This document shows, one piece after another, positions 45,663-55,631 of a stretch of DNA of 64,000 bases. Positions within the stretch are counted from its first letter, which is position 1. The number at the start of each line of letters is the position of its first letter. The stretch comes from Marsupella aquatica (Eukaryota > Marchantiophyta): contig OZ316892.1 of NCBI GenBank assembly GCA_973895155.1, positions 28,954,001-29,018,000 on the forward strand, written 5' to 3'. Under the pieces are notes generated by a model, which saw nothing but the letters and a program-made list of their open reading frames with translations, had not been told where the DNA came from and searched no databases. A program made the translations under genes and the position numbers.

Positions 45663-48431
45663 CTAAGGAATTCCTTGTTTCTGTTGAGGCCGCATCGCAA
45701 CCTTCGATGGGTAATCCATCTGTGTAAGCAGCATACACCTCTGGAAGGAAAAGGCAGCCTCATCCCTTTCAATAACTCGGCCGAGGGCATCCAGCACTAC
45801 AGCTTGCAGGTACAAACACTCCATGGCAAGAGATACATCCTCCATCATTTGCGCATGCTGCACAGCAACCTGTAAAGGCTCCAAAACGGCATTGGGCTCG
45901 GTTTGCACTGAGAAAGACGGATCACTTAGGTAGCACTGGGCAATGGCTAAGTTGGCCCGAGCACGGAGTTGAAGACTACCGTGGCCCAGAACTACAGGCA
46001 TGCACAGCTGCAAAAGGACGAGAGGCCGTTGTCCCGGGAATACCCCTAACCCCAGCCAGAGCTCTGCTAGAGTTATGATTGCTGAAGCTTGCAGTAAATC
46101 AAGGTTCAACGACTGGCACAAAGTGAGGGCAGCCAACACATATGGCAGCCCTGTGACCGCATTTCCTGCTTTCTTATGAATGTCTGCCATGAGTAAAAGC
46201 ATTTCAATGCTGTCTTGCTGCATGTTGCTTTTGAAGCAAAGCGAGAAGATTTTGTTTGCTGAAACCGCAGCCTCTTGGTACTGGCAAACCGCAAGGTGTA
46301 TTTGCACTCTGTAGCTACTTGCCTGAACCTTGCTGGGCATATCTACGCCTGAAACCACTGATGCTATCGCCAAGAGCTCTCCACATGCCATCCGTGCTAA
46401 GTCGTGCTCCCCTTGCAGCAGGGCCCATTCAATCCTGCTCTGCAATTGCATTGCCCTCACTCGCGACTTTGACAGTAGAGGGAACCGCTTACGTACTAAA
46501 GCAAGTGAATCTTGACTTGCTGAGTGCCCTTTAAGACTAGTCAGCAACTTCACCAGCTTGATGTAAGCCAGTGATAGATCATCCGCACTTGCCGCATCAG
46601 CATAGCAAGAAATGTGCACTAGAACACTCACCCTGACCAAGGGTTCACAGCCATAATGCTCCCAGGAGGCAGCTCGCAGAAGCTGAGACGTGCCACCGAG
46701 TTTCAGTAGAGATCTTGCTAGGACACCCAGCTTCCCATTCGGCTTCCACCAGCCCCATCCAGAGGCTCCCAAGGCATTTGAAATTCCGGCCCCCTGTCCA
46801 ATATTGTTTGCTGTATCTAAGTGGGGATTTCTCCCATGTGAATTAGCTGAATTTATTCTGAAAGTACTGCTGTCGAAATTACCCAGCAGCGAACTCGTGA
46901 TTCTCAATATCCTGCAGACTTCCACAGGGGATGTTCCGAACTGGGAGGAGTTTCTCATTCGTACCACAACACCTGTTTTGTGGACATGCTGGAGCTTTAT
47001 TCTGGCAATAGCCAGACGACTAAAACCGATCAATTGTGGTAACTTCAGCTCCAGTGCCCTGCACAAACAGCGCTTCAGCAGACCAACGATATGCTGCTCT
47101 GGAGCCGGATAAAATTTGTATTCTGGATCAAGTCCAGGCTGTGTGATCCATTGGCACCTCTCATCATCCTCCGTGCACATCCCAACTTCTGAGAAGAGGT
47201 TGCAAAGGGCAGCCAGGGCATGGAGAAGACAGCCATTGTCATTATTCTGTTGAGCTATTAGAATTGACTCATTCAGCGCCTGCAAGGCCATTGTTATATG
47301 ACCCATGTGCGAATGCATCTGTCCTAGACCAAGCAGCCCAGCTTGCAACCGTCCAATGCCCGATGAGTCGTAATGCGTGGTACTCCCAGGTACACTGACT
47401 TCCCCGGCACTGAAATCAAAGTACCGATGCAAACTTTCCATTGCAGCAGGGTAGTCTTTCTGAAAAAGGCAATTCAGGTACTGCAAATAGTGCACCTGGG
47501 GTATATGAAATGCTAACTCCTTCAGCTCGCAAAGTTTTGCAACGAATCCATCTGTGAACATTCTCTGAAAGCTCCTGTTCTTTTCAATAATCACAGCTTG
47601 CTCACTCAAATATGCCTCCACTTCTGCCGAAGTGCGTAGAAAGTACCTCCTTTTTCCATTGCCACTGCCTTCCCTCTTACGACTACTGCCACTTAAAACC
47701 TCCAAGACTGATGTACCCTGGCCTTCCTGTACGTCCATAGCCTCAACGTGACCCTTACTTTGCCCACCTCCTAAAATTGATCCTTTCTCTTTCCTATCGC
47801 CACGCCTCCTCAAAAACGAACCTGTTTCTTCCTTTTCCCCGTCGTCCAGGAACTGGTGTTCCTGGAAGTAGCGAGTAAGAGGCGACTCAGGGGGAGCAGG
47901 AACCCCTGTAGCTAAGGCAACCAGCTCACAGTAACTCTGCAATTCACGGAGGAGCCTACACGTTCCCTCGAATGAGAGCTCATTGAATGATAAAATGCAG
48001 CGACGAAGAAAGAGGCCCAGGGTACTGCTCAACTCCACGGTCAATTGATCACTGTCTCCCAGTCTATTGATAGAAAGGGTTGTACGTGACTGCTGCCCCA
48101 GAGCTAAAAGTTCTCGTAAGCTCAAAAACAAATTGAACAAGTCTTCCACTGAAGCGATTGAGAGCAGAAGATTTCGAAGCTCTTCTGAAAATGCACTTCC
48201 TGCACCGAGCGAACTCTCAAGGTTACTCTCCAGCTCCTCATAGCTAGGCTCCAAGAGGCTACCGGAGGCCTTGAAGAACTCCAGTAAAAGGAGGGCAAGT
48301 TTGTGTCGAGAATAGTTGGAAAGAGCTACAAGATTTGTCGAACTTGTCCGAGATGTTCCCACAGCATTCAACAATATACACATTACCAGCTTGTGAGGGC
48401 TCAAGAGGAACCGACTTGGGACCCCCGCCAT
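45663..48431 (-). CDS. APC5: Anaphase-promoting complex subunit 5, single exon
   Basis: Scaffold subunit of the APC/C ubiquitin ligase that drives destruction of cyclins and securin in mitosis. The uninterrupted frame gives 922 aa against about 916 for Arabidopsis APC5, and the N terminus (MAG...LSPHKLVMCILL) and C terminus (LGRVIERDEAAFSFQRCMLL) line up with the plant family. The APC5 signature is seen around residues 320-370 (LKELAFHIPQVHYLQYLN, AAMESLHRYFDFSAG) followed by TPR-like helices (ALNESILIAQQNNDNGCLLH). C-terminal blocks include HKKAGNAVTGLPYVLAALTL and LAELWLGLG. The start is ATG at 48429-48431. Lack of introns is unusual beside the many-exon neighbours. A low-complexity, charged insert lies near residues 200-290. 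Its start lies 148 bp from the stop of the RPB7-like gene upstream. Confidence 0.95.
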   Translation of the reverse strand: MAGVPSRFLLSPHKLVMCILLNAVGTSRTSSTNLVALSNYSRHKLALLLLEFFKASGSLLEPSYEELESNLESSLGAGSAFSEELRNLLLSIASVEDLFNLFLSLRELLALGQQSRTTLSINRLGDSDQLTVELSSTLGLFLRRCILSFNELSFEGTCRLLRELQSYCELVALATGVPAPPESPLTRYFQEHQFLDDGEKEETGSFLRRRGDRKEKGSILGGGQSKGHVEAMDVQEGQGTSVLEVLSGSSRKREGSGNGKRRYFLRTSAEVEAYLSEQAVIIEKNRSFQRMFTDGFVAKLCELKELAFHIPQVHYLQYLNCLFQKDYPAAMESLHRYFDFSAGEVSVPGSTTHYDSSGIGRLQAGLLGLGQMHSHMGHITMALQALNESILIAQQNNDNGCLLHALAALCNLFSEVGMCTEDDERCQWITQPGLDPEYKFYPAPEQHIVGLLKRCLCRALELKLPQLIGFSRLAIARIKLQHVHKTGVVVRMRNSSQFGTSPVEVCRILRITSSLLGNFDSSTFRINSANSHGRNPHLDTANNIGQGAGISNALGASGWGWWKPNGKLGVLARSLLKLGGTSQLLRAASWEHYGCEPLVRVSVLVHISCYADAASADDLSLAYIKLVKLLTSLKGHSASQDSLALVRKRFPLLSKSRVRAMQLQSRIEWALLQGEHDLARMACGELLAIASVVSGVDMPSKVQASSYRVQIHLAVCQYQEAAVSANKIFSLCFKSNMQQDSIEMLLLMADIHKKAGNAVTGLPYVLAALTLCQSLNLDLLQASAIITLAELWLGLGVFPGQRPLVLLQLCMPVVLGHGSLQLRARANLAIAQCYLSDPSFSVQTEPNAVLEPLQVAVQHAQMMEDVSLAMECLYLQAVVLDALGRVIERDEAAFSFQRCMLLTQMDYPSKVAMRPQQKQGIP

Positions 48432-48579
48432 CTCGACCCAAAAGTATTTCCTTCGGCTCTGGAAAAATCAAATGATTGCCCGTTTACATGAACATCAATA
48501 CTACTTTACAGTATGACCTATCGCCGCACTCCACAGTATACTCAATCGGACGTGAGTAGGACGTGGCTAGCCATGAAGT

Positions 48580-49506
48580 CTAGGCCCCATCCTCGCTGCT
48601 ACTCTTTGCGTGAGGTATCTCTCCACGTTTCTTTGTGAAAGGGACCTGAACAACCCCGAGAAAATCGTCCTTCAGGCTGCAATAAGTTTGGAAATTCTTC
48701 AAGTGCTCCAACCACTCCATTCCCACAACCTTCGCACGAATCACGGAGCCTTGCTCGATCTGTGACACCCCATCTGCGTGCTTCCATAATCCATCTCCCT
48801 TACTGTACTCGTACTTCCCCATGTGATTATCACCAGAATTGTTACTAACGGCGAACTCCCCAGGTCCAAAATTGGCAATCACAGCCTTTTCTGTCACCTG
48901 GGAAAACCGACAAATGTCACACGAAACGTTTTAAAGGTTTAGGGTTTAAGGTCCAAGAATTCCGCAAACATCTCTGATTGCACAAGACAATCTCACCACA
49001 TGGGCAGGCCCCAAATGGAACTACTTGACGATGCGATACCCAGACTGACAAAGCAGACCTGTGCCGCCCCCCCCCCCCCCCCCCGAAGCCTAGAAAAAGG
49101 ACGACAATTGGTTTGGCATTATCAATCAAGAGAGAGCACAGCTCACCTTTGAAACCGTTCCAAAAACGATCTCGCCCAGCACAGGTTTGAACGTCAAGCC
49201 ACGGAAAGAAACAGGGTATGTGACGTATCCCTTCCCCTCCCTGATGGTTCCCCTCTCAACGTTCTCAATCCATGTGACAGCTACGAAATAGCCGTGCGCT
49301 TCTGTGCATCGCGTGTTGTCGAATCGTCTGAGCAGGGTCCGAATCTGTCCACACAATGACCCAAACAGCCAAACCAATAAAGGTGAGAAGAAATTCCCAG
49401 ACCCCGAGAGAGATCTTAGAGAGTCGCACCCAATCTGTAGAAGTTCCCTCACGGTCAAGGTCCCGCTCTGTCGCCTTGAAAACTACGACAGACTGCGATT
49501 TAACTC
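48580..49506 (-). CDS. RPB7-family RNA polymerase subunit (N terminus incomplete)
   Basis: Seventh-subunit type protein of a nuclear RNA polymerase: it forms the stalk with subunit 4 and binds emerging RNA. Exons supported: 49147-49344 and 48580-48897 (GT-AG, phase 0), with a probable upstream exon 49430-49506. Visible: HGYFVAVTWIENVERGTIRE, GYVTYPVSFRGLTFKP, then GEIVFGTVSKV and the S1/OB-fold half (IANFGPGEFAVSNN, IEQGSVIRAKVVGMEW, LKDDFLGVV). The order and spacing fit RPB7 and the plant Pol IV/V paralogue NRPD7/NRPE7. The first exon with its ATG was not found convincingly; an ATG at about 49674 is a candidate. Family length is about 176 aa; at least 196 aa are encoded here. Which polymerase it serves is open. 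Confidence 0.72.
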
Positions 49507-50583
49507 CTGAAAAAACCTTCTCGGCACCCACTCAAAACTCGATTGCTCTTCTTCCAGTGGTGCAAAGCAATTCTTCACGAGTTACTGAAAGCCCATTTCA
49601 GCTTAGGCCCGAATCAACTTATCCGAAGAACACCAGTCAAGCACAGGGTTGACAGTTCAAGGTAAACATATTTTCCTTTCCTTCTCCCATTGAGAAACAT
49701 GCATGAAATCGGATGAGGCATCACAACAGAGTGGGGCGGGGAGAAATGCGAGTTCGGATGACGATACAAAGCAGGGTCCTTCTCCCATTGAGAAAAATGA
49801 ATGAAAATCGGATGAGGCATCACAACAGAGTGGGGAGGGGAGAAATGCGAGCTCGGATGACGATACAAACCAGGGCCCTGTCAACGTTACTGAATTGGTG
49901 AGGCTGCACCGTGACGGTCCACAAGAACTCTGACTCGATAAACATTGGATCCACTTCTCTCCGAACGCCGTCTCCTCGTCCACACCATCATCAAATCTTC
50001 TCCACCTCCACCTCTGTCTCCTCAGAGCCTCAATCCTCGGCATTTGCCGAAACGTCTCTTGGCTCTCAACTCTTTTCCCCGTTCAAATTTCCCCGTTTCT
50101 GGAATCTCTTCTGTACAGTCTACCGTGCACAAGTGCACCGTGTATAAGTACATTCCGTGGATAACTGCACCGTGTACCAAGCAAGTTAAGTGACCAAAGA
50201 GGTTTGGTCACAAAAGCTCAACTGTTGCAAATGCACTCTCTTTAATAGTGTACACTGTATGAACTGTTGCAAATAACCTCTCTTTAATATTGTACATTGG
50301 AGAATCATGTGGGCAGAAAAGAGATTTGGAGGCATTTTTGGGCCCCCACCACAAAGCAATAAGTGCATTCTGCACATAACTGCACCATGTATAAGTGCAT
50401 TCCATGGATGATTGCAGCCCAGTCGTGTAATCCCCTAATACATTGGAGTGCTCCCTTTGCAAATGTGTAGGGTAGCCAAACCCCATAAGTGGGTAATATA
50501 TGATGTAATATAATACACAAGTGCAAGCCTCACTGGGTTACAGTCCATTATTCTTATAGCCCATGAGTCACAAGTGGGGAAAC
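49507..50583. other. Upstream region of the RPB7-like gene with tandem duplications
   Basis: A 98-bp unit is doubled at 49680-49877 (each copy starts CCTTCTCCCATTGAGAAA and contains GGATGAGGCATCACAACAG). 50219-50300 holds two copies of a roughly 55-bp unit beginning AACTGTTGCAAAT. A phrase like CTGCACC.TGTATAAGT.CATTCC recurs at about 50125, 50165 and 50385. A first exon of the RPB7-like gene may lie near 49640-49680. Confidence 0.5.
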
Positions 50584-51195
50584 TGTTAGTTTAGATCCTC
50601 TAATATTAATATTGGAGCGCTTCGTTTATAACTGTGTAGGGTTACCCATTCCCAAAAGGGAGTAATATGATGTAAACTGGAGGAGTTTGAATGCAAGGAG
50701 GTTGGAGCCCATTATCCCCAAGTGGGGATGGATTACCTAGCATAAGTAAGCCCCAAGTGAATTTTTGAAACATTCACTTCAATTTTCATTTATCATTGTT
50801 TGCCACTTGTACATTCTCATTCAAATGTGAGAATCCCTAGACCACTTTGGTGTTAGTTTATGCCTCTAGTATAACTTATTTACTTCCATAATACTAGCTA
50901 GGCCTTAGCAAACTAGGATAGCACTTGTTTGAGTTCCAGGTTCCCATGGACTATGGGAGGGGGTATACCCAAAGGGAACACAACCTTGTGTTCCCACTTG
51001 AAGGTTCACTGTTCAGGAGAAAGTGAGAGAAGAGCTCTAGTATGGCCAGTGTAATTGTTTTGTATAACTGGATTTCTCTTATGACCGTGGACGTAGCCCA
51101 GATGAGGTGAACTACATACTTTCAATGTTGGGTTTTGTGGATGTTTTATTCACGTGTGTTGACGTTGGCTCTTTTGGTCTAGATGTATCCTAACA
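50584..51195 (+). repeat. Candidate solo copia LTR
   Basis: A 612-bp segment with TGTTAG at one end and CCTAACA at the other. Near its 3' end it carries CCGTGGACGTAGCCCAGATG followed by AGGTGAACTAC, the counterpart of the phrase GAGGCTACGTCCACGGG in the LTRs at 7828 and 11418, in the opposite orientation. No primer-binding site or polypurine tract adjoins, and the 5-bp flanks do not match, so both ends are tentative. Confidence 0.5.
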
Positions 51196-53811
51196 GCTTG
51201 ACACAAGTTTCTGTGGGTCCCCCGCAAGGTAATATTTCCAAACCATCTCTAGAAATACAAAAGAAAAACTATATGAGAGGTTTATAGACTAGAAATTGCT
51301 CTGTCTGCAAGTGCAGGTCAACATCAGTAAACGACAAATATATAAGTGCATTTCCAGCTATAAGAGGACATGCATTTATTAGTTACTGCGACGCATAGGT
51401 TAGACACCTCATGTTGATCCATCTATAGGGGGGGACACCAAAGTGAAGTCACTTTGTCTCTACCCTCAAGTGGCAGTGAGAGCCCGCACTGGAAGGGGAC
51501 AGAGGCACTTGTTGAGGGCTGATGGAGCATAGATTCTCCCAGCACAAAAGCAGAGTGGAAGGCTCTGTTGCCCATCCACTTCCGACTAGAAACTTGAGAA
51601 TCGCCTGAAATAGCAAACTCTCAAATCCTACCCAACTCTTGGACAGCAAGGGGCTAACCTCTTCTAGGACTATGGAACATCAAAATTGGATTTCAGGGTA
51701 GGTTGTGATTATTTGGCCAAAGTCCAAATTCACTAGTATGGCATATTTAGCTGAGGAGCGACATTCCTCCTTCATGGATCAAGCTGGGACTCTGCAAACC
51801 AGATAGATGGTTTTGCTCCTAAATTGAATTTCATTGTAGGGTGTCAATATTTGGCCAAAGTTCAGTACAGTAAACTGGTATGGCACATTTTGCCATTCCT
51901 TCATAAATCAACGTGGGACTCTCAAACCATCTCTTTGCCCAGCTGATTTGATCTTTCAAATCATCTAGATACTTTTTTATATATATCTTAAGTGATTTTC
52001 CAGTCTTTTTTAAAGTTTTAAAATTTTTAATATACGTTTATTCCGCGTGAACCCCACGGATGGGGGGGACCCCACGGGCCCAAAGGCAAAGAGCCCCAAA
52101 TGACAAGGGATCTTCCAGTCTTGCAGGGTGTACTTGCAAATTGACCTCATAACCTATTGCATGTATCGTCCAAGTGAGTCTGCTTGTTTTGGAATACACT
52201 AACCTCATGCCCATCCCTTGGAATTCAATAATTGGTGAGAACAAACAGAAGCTCATTTCCCATCCCCATTAATGGTGTCTTCTGCCCCTGCCTGGCTAGA
52301 ATCAAGGTAGAGAGGCTTTACTTGAGATCACAGCCCTTATTCTGGCTTCTCTTGGTGATTATAAAGTTAGATTATTGTTTAGTTCATTAAATATGAGGCT
52401 TCACTCTAGAACATAGCCCTTATTCTAGCTTCATTTCATAATTACATAGTTAGATTTATGCACAGCACACAGGTCCACATAGATGTTATGTCGTTACATT
52501 TCTACACAGCACACAAGGCCCTGTCCTGATGGCGCAGGAAGTGAGCTGGTTGCTTAGATGGTCCATGTGCATTTTGACACTACTAGGGTGTTTCAAAGCT
52601 TCAAAGTTGCGGATGATGACTTTTGGCCATAGCTTTTTCACAGAGTTATGTACAAGTTATGTTTGATTTTTTTCATTAGTCTCTACAATACTTATGACCA
52701 ATCTTTATGGCACAAGGTTATTGAGTACAATTTTGAAAGTTGATAATTTTTTCTGTCCTTATCCTTAGCTACTAGTTTAAGAACCATCAAATGTTGAGGT
52801 TTGAGACCCAACTTAAGGTCATGGCATGTGACCAATTTTGATGGCAAAAAGTGATGGATTATGAGTTTGATAGTTCATACTTTTTCTGTCCTTTACCACC
52901 ATCAAACTGAGGTTTGAGATCCCCGAATGCATCGGGGCATCTTGTCTGGTCTATGGAAGATTCAGTTTCATACACAACTGATCTCGGTTTCTAGACTTTT
53001 CACACATTTTCGGAAACGGGACCTACGACGGACCTGCTCCTGCAAATACCAGTCTTGACTCTTCTCGCACATTGCCATAACACGCAATCTATGACCTGTA
53101 CCTTCACAATCCTCGACCTTCATCCAACAAATAGGGCCCCATTCGAATATATCCCACGTTTTCATCCACGCGAGTTTCTCCCCGACCTTGGGTCTCATCG
53201 ATACTCGACTACTGGGACGCATGCAACCAAAGGAGAGTCCGATTTTGAAAGATTTAAGTAAATTACTTACATTGTGCAAGATAATGAGTCCATGTTCAGT
53301 AGTAAGCTCAACTGGCTATCTTCCATCAAGGGAAGTTGTCTTCGGTGGCCTGATTGTAACCGGCTCATTTCTAGTCCTTTCTGTCCCTTAATTCATTCCT
53401 TTCAATAGAATTTTCCATAACTGGAGGTTTCTCATCCGCGTGTTTCAGTTTCTATTAATGAACGAGTTGCCAACCTTCGTTTCATGAGTTGAGAATTCGT
53501 TCCAGCTCTTACGTTGCATTACCTCCCTCACCGATGTACCGTTTCGGAGACAATCTCCCATGGAACACAGGGACAGCAAGGGTGCAGAGGCGACTGAAGC
53601 CACCATGAGAATGTACAAAACACGAGTAATAACCGAAGAGAGATGGACTCCGAAGTGGGAAAAGAGATCATGCGCTAAAATGCTTGCGTCATCTTCCATT
53701 AAGTACACTAAATTACAATCCTCTACAGTCAGAAGGACATCAACACCGCCAGAAAGGTAAGTCTCGCCACGAACTTTATTCACAAAGTCATGATACAAAC
53801 ACATTAAGAAT
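51196..53811. other. AT-rich spacer downstream of psbQ
   Basis: No gene seen. Two copies of the GAGGCTTCACTCTAGAA-type dispersed phrase occur at 52312-52348 and 52393-52435. 52040-52110 has a weak match to the CCCAAAGGCAAA repeat. The minus-strand frame 53445-53828 (127 codons) overlaps the psbQ 3' end and has no known domain. Confidence 0.45.
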
Positions 53812-55631
53812 CTAAGCAATTGATGCAACCAACTTCTTTAGCAAAGCCACGGTCTCTGCGTATGCCTTTTCGGCTTTGGGAGTACTCTTGGTCTTTGCTG
53901 CATAATCCAGCTGCAATACAAACGATTGGTAGAAGATTATCAGAAAGCAGTAAAAAAACCAACAATAAATTGAACGACAGGTGTACCCAACCAAACGAAA
54001 TTAGTGAACCATACAGAAGGACAAAATCAGGAGTTTAGATATAAAGACACTAACATTGTTCATGGAATCGAAGAGCAGGGCTTTCAATGCAGCCAGCTCC
54101 TTCTTCTCAGACTTGGGCTTAGAATCGATGATGGTCTTCAAGTCAAAACCCAAGTAGGAAGCCTTGCTGCGGAGGTCGTTCATCACATATGGCCAGGCCT
54201 TCTTGTCGATGTAAGATTTGACGGCAATGATCTGATCAGCTGCCTCCTTCACGCGGCCAGCAGCGGCTGTAGTGGGGAGGGCCTGCAAGTAAAACCTCTT
54301 GTTCAGGTCCAAATCGGTATCCCTTGCCTCATCAGCGTTCTCAGTTCCGGCTGCAAAGGCAGGTAGCGTAAGAGTCAGCAAAACCAAGAAAAAATCCTTC
54401 AATTAAGTGAGACCACGGACCAAGCCTTCTCGCTACCAATGGACTACATTCGACCAATCCAGAGGACATCCGCAACTAAATAGACTGGAAAACAATGACC
54501 AGTGTCTCATTTGTGACAAGAGACAAGTAGCACGGGCAATATTTAGCGGCAATTTGCCAGCCAACCAAAAACCAGGATCCGTGGGATCAACAGGGAGGCA
54601 CTCACCAAATCCATGTCACCCGAGATAGGGGAACTCCCCCTCAGAAATCAATTCACAAGGATAGAGAAAAAAGTTCAAGAGATTCTTTCATGAGAGCAAG
54701 CTCTAAACTCTGCCAGACTGATGCTGCGAAAGGAACCCGAGATGGGAAGCGGACAAAAGGATTCTACAAGAGTCAACTTTTGCAAACCCACTCCGCTTGA
54801 ACACTCCAAGGCCAACTAACCCACGTCCAAGAGACCCAACAAGTGGCAGTAACTCGAGCCATAATTCAATAGTAGGGAGTAAGACGCTCATTTCAACCAG
54901 AGAGGAATTGCATCAGAACTCGGAAGCAAAGAATATCTGCCAGCACAAAGGACGAAATGCTACTGGAATTAAATTTCTAGAGGAAATTACTAGAAAGAGC
55001 TAAGAGTGTCCTAGCCACGAAGGGAAGGTTGACCAGGCCAGAAGGTCTCAGGAAAAGATCAGAACAAGGAGGAGATAGAGTCCTGCTATGAACAGGATTC
55101 CATCAGGAAATAGTCCCCCTTCACTAATACTCCTGTTCGAAAGAGATTCGGGGACTGGCAAGCTCATAGAGAGCCCCATCAAGGTTATGAAGCTCAATCG
55201 AAGGAGCATCAAATGGACGAGAAACCATCAAACACAACTAAGCAATCCGAGGACTGTCCTCACGACTTAGCACACCCTCTCACCGACACACGCACAGAAC
55301 GAAAAAGCAAAGAAAGCGGGAGAGCAGACTCACGAAGTCCGCCGGATAGAGGTGGGGGTCCAGCAAGCGGGATGTCAACAAGAGCGCTGGCGGTCTGGAC
55401 GAAGGCGCCGGCAGCTACGGTGGCAGCGAGCAAGCTCAAGACCGACCTCCTACTGGAAGTCTCGGCCTCCTCATTGTTCAGTGAAGCAGACACCACGACA
55501 TTCCTCCTCACGGCGACAGCGCTGGTGCTAGCCCTGCCATTGAGAACTCGAGCATTCGCAGCTCCCTGTGCGGCCAACCCCTCGAGCTTGAAAGCTCCGC
55601 TGCTCACCACGCAGGCCAAGCTCTGTGCCAT
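53812..55631 (-). CDS. psbQ: PsbQ, oxygen-evolving enhancer protein 3, 3 exons
   Basis: Extrinsic lumenal protein of photosystem II that stabilises the manganese cluster's calcium and chloride. Exons: 55334-55631, 54055-54350, 53812-53910 (GT-AG; phases 1 and 0), giving 230 aa. Residues 1-60 are a Ser/Ala-rich chloroplast transit peptide. Then comes a twin-arginine thylakoid signal (RRSVLSLLAATVAAGAF) with an ASA cleavage site near residue 83, leaving a mature protein of about 147 aa. The mature part begins with the Pro-rich strand GPPPLSGGLPGTENADEARD, then the four-helix bundle (KKAWPYVMNDLRSKASYL, SEKKELAALKALLF, LDYAAKTKSTPKAEKAYAET). Length and motifs match land-plant PsbQ. Start is the ATG at 55629-55631. 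Confidence 0.96.

Noticed and set aside
53445-53828. Minus-strand 127-codon frame overlapping the psbQ 3' end
   Set aside because: Overlaps a well-supported exon in another frame, with no domain or homologue I recognise.
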